In this document: one piece after another, positions 25,997-37,382 of the stretch | Position numbering within the stretch: the first letter of the stretch is position 1 | Layout: every line of letters starts with the position of its first letter | Assembly: GCA_040954595.2 (NCBI GenBank) | Contig: CM082589.2 | Location: 62,001-126,000, forward strand | DNA: 64,000 nt | Reading direction: 5' to 3' | Source of the DNA: Balanoglossus misakiensis | Taxonomy: Eukaryota > Hemichordata | Position numbers and translations under genes: made by a program | The notes under the pieces: generated by a model | Databases searched by the model: none | What the model saw: only the letters and a program-made list of their open reading frames with translations | Told to the model about the DNA's origin: nothing

Positions 25997-26659
25997 CCTT
26001 CTGGTAAGTCAAATCATCAAACAGGTCGTCTGAAGTTGTGAAGAGCTAATTTCATTCTGTTACACTTACAGTACATTGTATTGCATTTATAAACAATGCA
26101 GAATATTTATCAAGTCATTAACAATAATTATATTCATTTTTTATATCAATGCACTGCCCTTGGTCAATTAATTGTTTATTATTATGCTGAACATGAACTG
26201 AACTTCCCCTGAACAGAACTTTATTAAAGGTCATGGAATTACATTGCATGGGCATGGGAGTGGCGCCCTCCCTCGGTATAGCCTCGTTTTTGAAAGGGGG
26301 GGAGGGCATCTTTAATTTTGTTCGGTGAACTACGACGTGGAGTGTTGTCTTTTTGAACTACAAGTTTCTGAAATGTAGCACCGGATGGACGTTTGGATAT
26401 TTCCAATTCCAAGTTACAGTACGGAAGCGGGATAATTTGGTAGTTTTGCCAAACAAACCTCAATGTGCAACGGTGGCACTGCTCTGTGAGCTGTGTGGAC
26501 ACGATTCACAAAGACCGCTGAATGTATCTTACAAAAGCTACAACACCGCCATTTCAAAACTGAACCGTGTACAGGCTTCAGAGTACAGCTAGGCTGTGTT
26601 GTTTTTGCGACAGCGCTGTGGTTTCAGACAACACATAACGCGGCACGGCGCAGGAGCTA
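25997..26659. other. MDC1 5' region, left part of the MDC1/ITIH divergent gap
   Basis: This is the upstream sequence of MDC1 (5'UTR and promoter). No exon of another gene was recognised. It ends at the 9-bp duplication that borders the foldback element. Confidence 0.5.
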
Positions 26660-27215
26660 CCTGTACGCTAGCTGCAATGATTGTAGCGGCCAGTGCTGCT
26701 TGGTTGACTGGTGTGCAGCATAACCGCTACAAGGCCTTGTGTGTAATTTTCCAATCAACTTTCTGTCGTCAGCTCAGTTATGGGGTTGAACTCTTACCTC
26801 CGATAACATTTGAAAACCGAACGGGTGCATCCCCCTCAAAAAACACCTCCGACGCCCAAATTTCCTCCAAAATTGTCCTGCTTCCATTAAAAAAACGATA
26901 AACCCACTGAAGTTTCGCCAATGTTTACAAACTTTGTCCGCCATGTTTGCTCTAACATGGCGGAACACATCGGCGAAACTGCAGTGCATTTATCGTTTTT
27001 TTAATGGAAGCAGGACAATTTTGGAGGAAATTTGGGCGTCGGAGGTGTTTTTTGAGGGGGATGCACCCGTTCGGTTTTCAAATGTTATCGGAGGTAAGAG
27101 TTCAACCCCATAACTGAGCTGACGACAGAAAGTTGATTGGAAAATTACACACAAGGCCTTGTAGCGGTTATGCACCTAGCAGCACCCGCTACAATCATTG
27201 CAGCTACCTGTACGC
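26660..27215. mobile_element. 538-bp foldback element with 9-bp target-site duplication
   Basis: The element spans 26669-27206. It begins TAGCTGCAATGATTGTAGCGG and ends with the complement, and its two arms are near-perfect inverted copies over most of their length. The same 61-residue-like ORF therefore appears on both strands (26719-26901 plus, 27175-26990 minus). The centre near 26940 has a small asymmetry around CCGCCATGTT. The 9-bp sequence CCTGTACGC flanks it on both sides (26660-26668 and 27207-27215), as expected for a target-site duplication. No transposase is present, so it would be non-autonomous; 9-bp duplications are typical of Mutator-like elements, an inference here. Confidence 0.9.
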
Positions 27216-27982
27216 CTGTCAACCATGCATGGCATACGGACACTACATCTAGGCGAAATTCTCTGAAGAAGTTTGAAAGAACGTATCATAAAATACTTAC
27301 TGTTTCGCCTTCTCACTCTTTGGAATAGTCGTGTTACTTTAAAAGTCTGCTATTTACCGTGTAAAACATCAATCTCGGTCGTTTTGCACAACTCAATACA
27401 GTCGCTGCTCACCTCATGTGACCTTTGACCTACAAATTTATCGTTCGTCAAATCATGCAAATATCATGAATATATTGTGATAATTTAACTTGATGCACGA
27501 TTTTATCAATTACGGTCCAGTAAAGTTTCTAGGAAAGGGTAGTTTTAGTTTTAAACATATTTTAAAAAGATTTTAATTAAAAATATGAGCAAGTGGTATT
27601 TTTCATAAACGCCGGTAGTATGTCTGCATATTCAAAAATTTCCAACACTTGGTGGCGACATTTACAATTCCCGAACAGACCTTGGTTGGCCTTTAATTTT
27701 AGATCAGGAAAAAGCAAGAACGTCACAGCACAGGCCTATAAAAGACTCCAGAGTGTAAATAGGGGGTGGGATCTTGCGCAAAGTAAATTGCCAGTTGGCT
27801 TAGGTTTGGATCGGAGTGGACGATCGGGTTGTGCATCAAAGAAGTCGCGTGTATGTTGCTCCGACGTGCTGTTGTCTGAACCCAGGTGAAATTTGATCTG
27901 TAAACAACAAACACTTCGCGAACGTGCGTCTGATTGATTGACCCCTCATAAGTTCATATATGATATGATCATCAGGACCGAA
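27216..27982. other. ITIH-like gene upstream region
   Basis: No exon was recognised. It should contain the promoter and 5'UTR of the ITIH-like gene. Confidence 0.5.
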
Positions 27983-30900
27983 ATGGCAATCATGTCGAAC
28001 ATCCTTCTTGTTGCAGCGATCACTCTGATTTTGCAGTGGACGCCTGAAGTGTCCTCACAGATCATGGTTGCTGTTCATTCCAATCAGGTACAGGTGTACT
28101 GTTAAACCAATGGGCGTACGAGAGACTCGCGTATCCATGGTTATACTATAACACTGCAATAGTTGTAGAGTTGGGTCGCTGTTTTCACTTTCTGACTAGA
28201 ATCGCGGACATAGTGAATGACGAAAGCAGCGATACCACCACAATTATGAAGTGTTTGTACCATGGTAGCCCTATGGTAAAAATGATACCATTTTACAATC
28301 GTAACCATATGTTGTTCAGTTGTTGCTATAAATAGTTACAGACTGCGACAATTACTAACGTATGCACTTATGAATTTGATTATTTGCAGGATACCAATGT
28401 AAAGAATGTTGTGGTTCGAAGAGATGTTGATGAACAAAATGAAGCAGAAACTCAGGTAATGACCATTAAACAAGTCATTTTCCATAATTATTATCAAATA
28501 TCATTGGAGTTCACCCCGAAAATGTCAACTGGAAGGTGTCTTGAAAGTGCATGTATTTCTGGATGTTAAGTGTCTCATTGGAATAATCTGAAAATTTGTA
28601 TACAGTCAAACCTGTGTTAGTGACCACCTCTATATAGTGACCACCTCTATATAGTGGCCACTATGTTACAGTCCCTGTGCAATTCACATGCGCATTAATT
28701 GACCTCTCTATAAAGACCACCTGTCTATAAAGGCCAGTTATGAAAGTCCCTTGACTGGTCACTATACACAGGTTTGACTGTATCATTTTTTTTCAGCCAC
28801 TGGACATTTCAAGTTTGCATGTGACTTCATCCATTACAGCCAGATACTCCAAGTCGGTGGTCAGCAGCAGAATGACCAATGACCAGCTAGAATCTAGAGA
28901 AGGTGTTTTTCAAATGCTTCTTCCAGAGACTGCCTTCATTTCCAATTTCTCCATGTAAGTAAATGATATTAATTTCATTGTTATTGCGCCAAATTCCTGT
29001 TGGTACCTTTCAAAGGGTAAATTATATGAGTGGTTTCCATTTTCTCCTTGATGTTTACAGGGAAATCGGAGATGTGATGTATTACGGAGTCGTCAAGGAC
29101 AAAGTTCAAGCCCAGAAAGAATATGATGAAGCAGTAGATCAAGGTCGCACAGCGGGTCAAGTCAGTGCAGAACAGTAAGTGACATTTGTGTCAGATCTTC
29201 AAAGGGTAAATTGGACAACTAGTGAAACTAGTGAATCAGTAATCTAGTGTGGGTTGAAGTAAATTACTGTAGTTCAAAGTGTGATAGCATAAAGTGAATT
29301 TCTTTCCTACACTCTCCCAGATCCAGTCGTGGGTTCACACCTTTCACCATCTCAGTCAACGTAGCAGCCCAGAGTTCAGTCACCTTTACATTGGTCTATG
29401 AGGAGCTGTTACGGAGAAGATTAGGCATTTATGAACACAGAACAAGTATTAGACCTGGACAGGTCAGTGATATCAAATGTTTGAGGAAGTGATGACAATG
29501 AAACTATAAAAGAAGTTTGCTTTCTAAAGATATAAATGGTTAAATTATATTACATTATAAAAGCAGTTCCCTTTTCACTCTCTGAGGCTCCAGTTGTAGT
29601 TTTCAAACCAATGATATTAAACCTGTATATAGTCTTCAACCTACTTTTGCTAACATCATTGATTTTTCTGGCCACTGACAGGTTGTCCCCGATTTGAAAA
29701 TTGATGTGTTTCTGATAGAACCGTCAGGAATTACAGCTCTTGTTGTACCCGAGATACAAAAAGATGATGCAGCTAGGGCTACTATTGATGATGATATGTT
29801 CGCCATGGTAACAGTCACTACAAGTGACGATGACAAGAGCGCTCATATTTACTACTACCCATCAATGGCACAACAATTGGAAGAATCTGAAGATGGAATC
29901 GTGGGAAATTTTTTGGTTTTGTATGATGTGGCACATCATTACAATGCTGGTGAAATTTTGGTGAGTTTACCTTCACTCTTGTAGACTCAACTGAAAATGT
30001 TTGATTGGTCAGATCTTTACTTTCCATGTTATGTGTGAAAATACACACTTCTTTAGTAAGATTGCCTGTTTGTCCATTTCAGCTGGATGGAGACTACTTC
30101 GTTCATTTCTTTGCACCGCCCTCTAGTGGCAGCCAACTCTCTGTGTTTCCAAAGAATGTCATCTTCATCATTGATGTCAGTGGATCCATGTCTGGAACAA
30201 AGCTGGACCAGACTAAGGATGCCATGAAGTCAATTTTACTGGAACTTGAGGAGTTTGATCGGTTCAACATTTTGACGTTCAGTGATGAAGTGATGGAGTG
30301 GAGGACAAGCGAGCTGGTTTCCGCGACAACGTCCAACATCAATGCAGCCAGGGCATATGTTGAATCATTGAATACTATTGGAGGTAAAATCCATGTAATA
30401 CGCATTGCTATGGTAACATATCTGGCCATCCATACATGACCAATGAAATGGGGATGGACAATACTTGTGAACCAATTATCTGAAATCTAGAGTCACTTTT
30501 CACTCTAAACATTCACCGTTCATTCATGTCACCTTTCAGGAACCAACATCAATGATGGCCTCCTGGAGGGAATCACTTTGATGAGAAGAAATACAAACTC
30601 GGAGATGAAATCAGTCGAAATCCTGATCATGTTGACAGATGGAGAACCAACTACAGGTGTGGTGATCACAAAAGATATCCGGTCAAATGTTCAAAGAGCC
30701 AACGCTGGGCAATTTGCCATTTTCTGTCTCGGATTTGGTGCCAATGTAGACTTTGCATTCTTGGAAGCTTTGTCTTACGAGAACAACGGTCTTGCACGGA
30801 AGATTTACGAAGATGCTGATGCAAGTCTTCAGTTGACTGGATTCTTTCAAGAAGTGGCAATGCCTATTCTGGTGGATATTGAAGTCAGATACATTGAAAA

Positions 30901-31600
30901 CACTGTTGCCTTGGATACAGTTACTGAGAACACATTTGTTAACTACTTCAGTGGGTCTGAGATAGTGGTTGCTGGCAAATTGGATGAAGGGAACAGTGTT
31001 GGTGAAGTGAAAACTATAGTGACGGCAGTATCAGTAGAGGAAGATATTGAATTGATTGGAAACAGGAACAGAAATGTAAGTTTGGGGAATGTGCTGTAAT
31101 AGAATAGAATGAGTGTAAGGGCAAATTCCATCATCATCAAGTTCCATACCAAGGAACCCTACACATGTGTGAAAATCTTAAGTTAATCTGGATTCACTTT
31201 CCATTTTCAGGACATGCCAGACATAGTGACAAGTTCCAATGCTGTCGGTGGTTTCACAAAACGTCTCTGGGTTTACCTGACCATCAATGGACTCCTCCGG
31301 GAATCAAAATCCATGGAAGAGAATTCCGTTATCAAGAACGCCACGATTGCCAAAGCATTGGAGATGGCTTTGCAGTATAATCTTGTCACTGAATTGACAT
31401 CCATGATAATAATCGGCCCTGACATAAACTCCACTGATTTGGACGGAAGTCTTCCTGGTTTGATGGAGAATGATCTTGCCATGGCTGGAGCGGGAGGAGG
31501 CAAGGTTTTCTCGATGAATGCTGGTGCAAGCATTCTTATGTCAATAACATCACTCAGTCTACTTGTAGCATTAGCCAGCGTAATGTCAAATTTAGTCTAA
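27983..31600 (+). CDS. ITIH-like VIT/VWA-domain protein, probably GPI-anchored
   Basis: Relative of inter-alpha-trypsin inhibitor heavy chains, about 696 aa. Exons: 27983-28087, 28390-28455, 28797-28954, 29061-29174, 29321-29462, 29682-29960, 30083-30383, 30540-31075 and 31211-31600; phases agree. A signal peptide covers about residues 1-26 (SNILLVAAITLIL core). VIT domain about 60-195 (YEELLRRRLGIYEH, SIRPGQ). VWA domain about 313-490 with MIDAS DVSGSMSG at 319-326 and LTDGEPT later. The C-terminus has a small-residue stretch (AGAGGGKVFSMNAGAS) and then a hydrophobic end (LLVALASVMSNLV), a classic GPI-attachment signal layout. The ITIH C-terminal domain and the DPHF-type hyaluronan-linkage site of vertebrate heavy chains are absent. 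An in-frame ATG at 27965 is an alternative start; 27983 puts the signal peptide closer to the N-terminus. Confidence 0.92.
28603..28780. mobile_element. 178-bp TA-flanked MITE in ITIH intron 2
   Basis: Terminal inverted repeats CAGTCAAACCTGTG and its complement are flanked by TA on both sides (28601-28602 and 28781-28782). The interior contains repeated TATATAGTGACCACCTC units. The TA duplication is typical of Tc1/mariner-type elements. It ends only about 16 bp before the 3' splice site of exon 3. Confidence 0.88.
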
Positions 31601-31978
31601 CCTGTTGAGTTTTGTCAAGTCTGGTTTCTTTTTTTATCTGAGATTATGGAACTACTGTTTATTGTATGAAATGTAAATTTTATGAATAAGATGCGACAAA
31701 TGATCATGATAGAGTGATATAAGCTATAGATTCATTGACAGGGAGGGACCATCTCTTTTAAAGGGTTACGGTCACCACCAATTTACATATGCCCATATAT
31801 GGCATCTAAAATTTACTGTGACAAGTTTCATTTTAATACTATGCAGAGAATGTCAAAGAAGCACTGTTACTATTGCCAAGTTTTATACAAATTTGTCTCA
31901 ATACTGTACGGATTTTGTATTAATACATCTTTGTAAACTTGATTGTGATAATGATTGACACTGTGAATGATAGAACAG

Positions 31979-31984
31979 AATAAA
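31979..31984 (+). terminator. Poly(A) signal of the ITIH-like gene
   Basis: AATAAA lies about 380 nt after the stop codon. The intervening sequence is 3'UTR. Confidence 0.6.
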
Positions 31985-32035
31985 TGATATTTTCATTTCA
32001 AGTTCAGCACTCGCAGAGTATGGGTGTTTAAAAAG

Positions 32036-32041
32036 TTTATT
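32036..32041 (-). terminator. Poly(A) signal of geminin
   Basis: TTTATT on the plus strand is AATAAA on the geminin strand, about 105 nt past its stop codon and only 52 nt from the opposing ITIH poly(A) signal. Confidence 0.6.
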
Positions 32042-32144
32042 ACAGCACAAAAAAATAAGTATTCTCAAAAATAATTCAAAGTTTAGATGAAATAAATTGG
32101 CAGTGATGAATGAGAGGAAAATTTCTCTGCAAAAGTCAAGTTCA

Positions 32145-34472
32145 CTATGAATCAGTTTCATTTTCACCTGGAGATGACTCTTCTTCTGTGTCCAGTTGGA
32201 AAGGTGGTATGTTTGAATCTGAGTCACTCTCTGAAGATGATGAATTTGTAGTTGTGGATTCTGGATCCTCATTGTCTTCTTTTGCTTCTTCACTTCTCTC
32301 ATCATCCTCTTTATCGTTCATCAGCTCCTGGTTAACAAGAGAAGTCATCGTCAATGACAGTATCCTCACTGGAAAAACAGGTTTACAATCCAAACAAACA
32401 AAATTGATCTTTGCGCGGGTAAATCCATCGGCAGATGTCTGACAATGATTTAGGGGGTTAATAGATAAATAAATAAAATAGTAAACAAAGTTGACTTACC
32501 CGAATCAAACCGGCAAAATACTCTGTCTGTCCAGCCAATTCTGATAGTCTTTCAACTTCACATTTTAATTCTTGCACAGAATGATGGAGCTGTAAACAAT
32601 ATGTGTATGCTCCGATAATTTCATTTTCATTTTTTTTCCTTCCTGAGACTAGTAAAGTGTTGACACCAAAGTGGGCTAGCACGAAGCTAGCATAGCACTC
32701 TGACCATGCACTGATCATGTGGCTGTCATGCATTGATCATGCTCTGATCATGCCTGTGCTGGCAAACCTGTCCCTGATTTGTTCATCCTTGCCACACTTG
32801 CTTTCACCCTGTCATGGTTTGTGCGCCAAGCAGTATTGCTGCCAGAATAAATCTGACCGTCTTCAGGTTACTACTAAAACTGACTAGGGAGATTGGTTAA
32901 CAAAGTACAGTCTCTCCACACGCTGAACAAACTGAGAACTTTAGGGTTTTTTAGTTTAACTGATGCATGTCTCTTACCTCTTCATTTTCCTTGAGGGCAT
33001 CCTCTAAAGCTTTCCTTCTTTCTTCTGCTAATTCTTTCCAGTATGATTCCGGCACAGGTTCTGGAATAGAGAGAATGCACACATTACATTTTGAAGAGAA
33101 TCAGCATGCCTTCAGCATAACATGTCACTGTCTATGGAAAATGCATTGTGAAATATTACAGTAATCATGATGCTATGCATAGTATCAATGCTTACCATTT
33201 ACCATCAGCTCTAGAGCTTCTTCTGCTAAAGACTTGCTTTTCTGGAAGTGAAACAAATGTAGAGATGATAGTCTTGACAGTCGTTCAAAAATTCATAACT
33301 TTACACAAGCCAGTTCCAGTTATTCCAAGGAACATTACTTAACTCATACCTTTGGGGGAGGGGGGTGATATTTTTGAGTGACTTTCCATGTCAATTACTG
33401 TGTATGACCTTTTGAATTGAATTAATATTGTACCTTTTCTTCTTGGCTTTTCACTTTTGGATCTTCATATATAATTGGTGCAGATCCTGCTTTAGAATTT
33501 TTGGTTTTGTTTGTTTTGTCAGTCTTTGCTTGCTTGTTGGGCTGATTGTCACATTCTCCCATCTTCCTCTTCCCTTTCCTGACAGTCTGCAAATGGTCAA
33601 GAAAAAAAATAAGAGTCAGATTATAATGAAATGCATAAACATTTCACACAAATGCACACCATATGAGAAAAAGGAAAATACACTTACATTTTCATCATTG
33701 CACAATCTGACCAGTCCATTAGATCCAACCAAAACTGACTGTTTTCCTGCGCCTGGCTGAAGGATTTGAAGTGATTTCCTTTCTCCTTTTGTGGCAAGTT
33801 TTTTAGGGTTCTTCCGAGCCGGTGTAAACATCTTATTCTGTCCACTCATTGTACTCATGCTCATCATTTTGCCAGGTGCATGTATCTCGCCGTCACTTAA
33901 ATCATTTGAACGATCTGATTCGGATCCACTTTGCTGAAAGTAAGAAAAGAGTGCCAATATGCAACATTGTCATGATTGTGGCCACAGGTGCCAACAGATA
34001 GGGACCCCATCCCTAAGTCCCTAACCCTATTTTTAGGCACCAGTGATTTTGGCTGCTTCATCAATTTTATCCAATTTCATGTTGGGCACTCAGCCCAACT
34101 CCCTTCTCTAATGCAAGAACTTATTCCCCAGTACATACACAGTTTGGTGTGTTGAGGTGGACATCAACAATAACTCTGTGAATATGCCAGTGAGGCGCAG
34201 CGTTCATCATAGCTGGACCACAGGTCCTGCATCTGCCATATTCAAAATATTCACATGCCTGGTATTTAAACATGGACGCGACGCTTACGTCGAAGTCTCT
34301 AAACGTGTGTCAGAGTTCGTTGATTTTAGCACGGTGTAAAGTTTCCACTAAGACAATAAACTTTAGTACTATGCAGCATTACCTTCAATTCTTGTCTCAG
34401 GGTGTTAAGTCTTCTAAATACGGCACATTTTTCGACTGGGGGTCGGTTTTGTACGGAGGAAGGAGCTGCCAT
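32145..34472 (-). CDS. GMNN: Geminin, DNA replication licensing inhibitor
   Basis: Nuclear coiled-coil protein that, in the family, binds CDT1 and blocks MCM loading. About 296 aa in seven exons: 34472-34383, 33933-33688, 33586-33434, 33241-33196, 33060-32978, 32589-32500 and 32327-32145; all phases agree. The central part matches geminin: ESYWKELAEERRKALEDAL with a following coiled coil (ENEE, LHHSVQELKCEVERL, TEYFAGLI) at about 179-236, and an acidic Ser-rich tail (237-296). A motif ERKSLQILQPGAG at 81-93 aligns with the destruction-box region of human geminin (RRTL followed by QP), so APC/C degradation is likely. It is about 90 aa longer than the 209-aa human protein, mainly in the N-terminal extension and the linker. 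It diverges from TBPL1. Confidence 0.94.
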
Positions 34473-35182
34473 CTTGTAATCATTCAAATTTCCCGGGAGC
34501 CTGATCTTTACACCTCACCTGATTGGTCAATTTCACGTAGAGCGAAATAAACCCCTTGAGCAAAATCTACAAAAACATCGAAAAAAATGAGAAAAAACAC
34601 CAAACGCGTTAGGAAATTCACAGCTATGACGTGGCAATTTTTACTAAATTAAAAAAAATGAAACATTACCTAAAAATATATTCAATTACTGTGGCGACCA
34701 AAGGTCAAACAGTTGGGGATCCAATCACAACCTTCGTTATTTTTGGATACTGTTGTGTAAATGTCTCTTGCATGCGCGCACGAGATTGATCTTGACATGA
34801 CCCTTTTCCTTCAGAGGTCACCGAGTGAGGGCTTGTTTCACATGTCGTGTGTAGATACACAGCGAGTGTGACAATTATTACTGGTATTTTAAGCTTTTTG
34901 ATGCTTTTGTGTTTATTTGTCAACAAATGCGGCCTTGGTCCACTGCATTCTGACTGGATGAATACATTCTGAGCGCAAGAAGTCGCCGAGAAGCTCAAGT
35001 AATTATTTTGCAGGAGAGATCAAGTGTTGTCGACGAGGACACGTTCGGGACACTGAAACCAAACTTTCATCTTTGTGTGACATTGACAGGAACCGGAGGA
35101 GTAAACCTCATCTCAGCGTCTCCACAGCAAAGAGAGTTTACTTACTTTCTGTCGGAGACCTCTAAAAGTTTCTGAAGCCGTA
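34473..35182. promoter_or_regulatory. Bidirectional promoter region between GMNN and TBPL1
   Basis: Only 710 bp separate the two divergent start codons, so both promoters and 5'UTRs must lie here. No TATA box was obvious. The GMNN start lies in an ATGGCAG context. Confidence 0.6.
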
Positions 35183-36718
35183 ATGACATCGGCTGAGGTG
35201 ATAATGGCGACAGAAAACCAAGGAAAGCCAACGGGTGTGGACAGTCTCCCTGAGTCTGACGATGTAGTAGTGACAGGGCACGAAACAGCTACAGACGAGG
35301 AGGGGAGTGTGGACGTTTTCATAAACAATGTTGTTTCTGTATTTAGTACAAGATGTCATCTCAACTTAAAGCGAATAGGAATGGAAGGAGTGAACGTAGA
35401 ATACAGAAGAGACTCTGGGGTAGGTATCAAATTATCGATCATAGTATTGATCAATATTGATCTGTAACAATATAGTGCAGAAAAGATGATTGGTGTTTGA
35501 TTTCTTGTTTTGTTTTTCTGCAGAAAGTAATGATGAGATTGCGTGACCCATACTGTACAGCTACTATTTGGTCATCGGGTAAGATAACATGTGCAGGATG
35601 TACCAGGTATGTAGAAATGTCCTTTCATAGACAATTCTTCTCATTGGTTTAGTTTAAACCTTTCCGCATATGTCATAGTCAAGTTCAACTTGTCATTTTA
35701 ACAAACATTATCCTCAGAACTTTTACCATTTTTTTCCTAAAACAGTGAAGGAGATGCAAAAAGAGCTGCCAGAAAATACGCCAGAGCATTACAGAATATG
35801 GGATTTAGGGTAAGGAATGCTGTTACGAAAAGTTGGCCTTGAGTTTAACCCTTCCACCCCCAGTTCCCTTTATAGAAGTCCAAACTTACCATAGAAAACA
35901 ATGGATTTGGACCAAACCATGGTGGTGAAAGGGTTAAAATGTAAATGTGGATCCATCACGAGTTTGTTCATGTATGATTCAAATGCAACTACATTCATGT
36001 AATTTCTGTATATTTTTCGTGGCAGGTACGGTTTTCCAACTTCAGAGTGGTGAATGTTCTTGGCACTTGTTCTGTACCATTTGGCGTCAGGTTAGGGGGC
36101 TTCTCAAAAGAACACAGAGGACAAGCTAAGTGAGTTTCAGTTGTTTCATTTTTTGTAAAAATCTTAATAGTGAAGTTTATATCATTATACCCATCAACAG
36201 ACACGTTTATGACAATAATGACACTAACACATGCAACTTGAGGTGCCATGCATATTGCCATACAGTGTATACACATCTGCTTTTGGTTTGCTGAAAATAT
36301 TTCCTCTTTTTTGTAGCTATGAACCTGAACTTCACCCAGCAGTCACATATAGAATCAAGTCTCCTAAAGCCACCCTCAAAATATTCTCAACAGGCAGCAT
36401 AACCATTACAGGTAAGCCAATCAGAGTGTCATATTTACTTATGTGACAGCTTTTGACCATATTTGGGAGTGTTTCATTTAAAGAAGGCAAGGTCTCTCTG
36501 TTTTGGCCATTGCTGAAAAAAATATAAAACTGTAACATCAAGTTAGTTACATGAAGTTGTACCATGCATCATCAATTGTCCTCATAACTTTCCTTTTACT
36601 TTTACTTTTCACAGCACCATCGGTGGAAAACATCCAGTTAGCTGTCCAACACATATATCCATTGGTCCATGAACACAAGATGCCAAAACCAAGGAAACCA
36701 GACGACGATAGTGATTAA
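35183..36718 (+). CDS. TBPL1: TATA-box-binding protein-like 1 (TLF/TRF2)
   Basis: Metazoan TBP paralogue that binds TFIIA/TFIIB and drives TATA-less promoters. 228 aa in six exons: 35183-35419, 35524-35606, 35746-35809, 36026-36129, 36317-36411 and 36615-36718; phases agree. Two TBP-core repeats are visible: the first from about residue 47 (VDVFINNVVSVFSTRCHLNL, then ATIWSSGKITCAG and ARKYARALQNMGF), the second from about 127 (FRVVNVLGTCSVPFGVRL, then ATLKIFSTGSITIT). It ends in a short acidic tail (DDDSD). Human TBPL1 is 186 aa; the difference is a roughly 45-aa acidic N-terminal extension here. The divergent DNA-contact residues of TBPL1 relative to TBP fit this paralogue. If translation begins at an internal ATG (35204), seven residues are lost. 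Confidence 0.96.
35845..35937 (+). mobile_element. ~90-bp inverted-repeat MITE, copy 3
   Basis: Begins TTAACCCTTCCACC, ends GGTGAAAGGGTTAA, with ACCATAGAAAACAATGG inside; it is bounded by TTAA on both sides. It lies in TBPL1 intron 3. Confidence 0.85.
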
Positions 36719-37241
36719 AGACACTTGTACATTTTGATGTTTGTTTTCAACCATAGACAGTTTCCTTGGACAAACCACCTGAGGGCTTTTCTGAATTTTG
36801 ATATTTGTTTCCAACGTTGGACAAACCACCTTATAGTAGCTTGTTAGGGATAGTACTTAAGGTTTACTCATAAACTGGAATCTTCTTTTGGAGATGAGTT
36901 AGAATTGAAAGGGAAGGGGAAGTTCTGTTTATTGTTGTAGGAGGAATCATTTCATGTTTGTAGGATAGATTTAGCGATATCATGGCCAGTTTTGTAGCAA
37001 ACATTCTATAAAAAAAACTTTCCAGAAAAAAGATAAAAATTGAATTTTCCATACACATTCCTAGTTCAGTTTTCTTTGATTTTGGGATGCGGAGTTGAAA
37101 CGGTTTTGTACTCATAAAGGGTAGAAGTTGTACACTGCCCCTTTCCTTTAAAGAAACAAGTATTTGTTATTTTCATAGTCAGTCATCCCAAAAAGTTTAT
37201 CTACTTTCCATTAAACTTGTTGGTACAAAGGTCAGTATATG

Positions 37242-37247
37242 AATAAA
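37242..37247 (+). terminator. Poly(A) signal of TBPL1
   Basis: AATAAA lies about 520 nt after the TBPL1 stop codon. Confidence 0.6.
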
Positions 37248-37376
37248 ACCACACGTTGTCTGAATAATGTTTGAAGTGTGTGATATATCCTTACCAGATT
37301 GATTGCCCTTGATACACAAATGAAATACTGTAATTAAACACAATAAGAGGGCTCAAAATCATTTGAATAAATAACA

Positions 37377-37382
37377 ATTTTA
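37377..37382 (-). terminator. Likely poly(A) signal of the AGBL5 long 3'UTR
   Basis: AATAAA on the minus strand, about 130 bp from the opposing TBPL1 signal. It would serve a transcript ending in the candidate terminal exon at 39201-39124, with a 3'UTR of about 1.75 kb. Confidence 0.45.

Noticed and set aside
26719-27175. Same 61-residue ORF on both strands
   Set aside because: It is a consequence of the palindromic foldback element, not two genes.
32640-32760. Repeated TGATCATG motifs in a geminin intron
   Set aside because: Irregular spacing and short units; no terminal structure or family could be defined.
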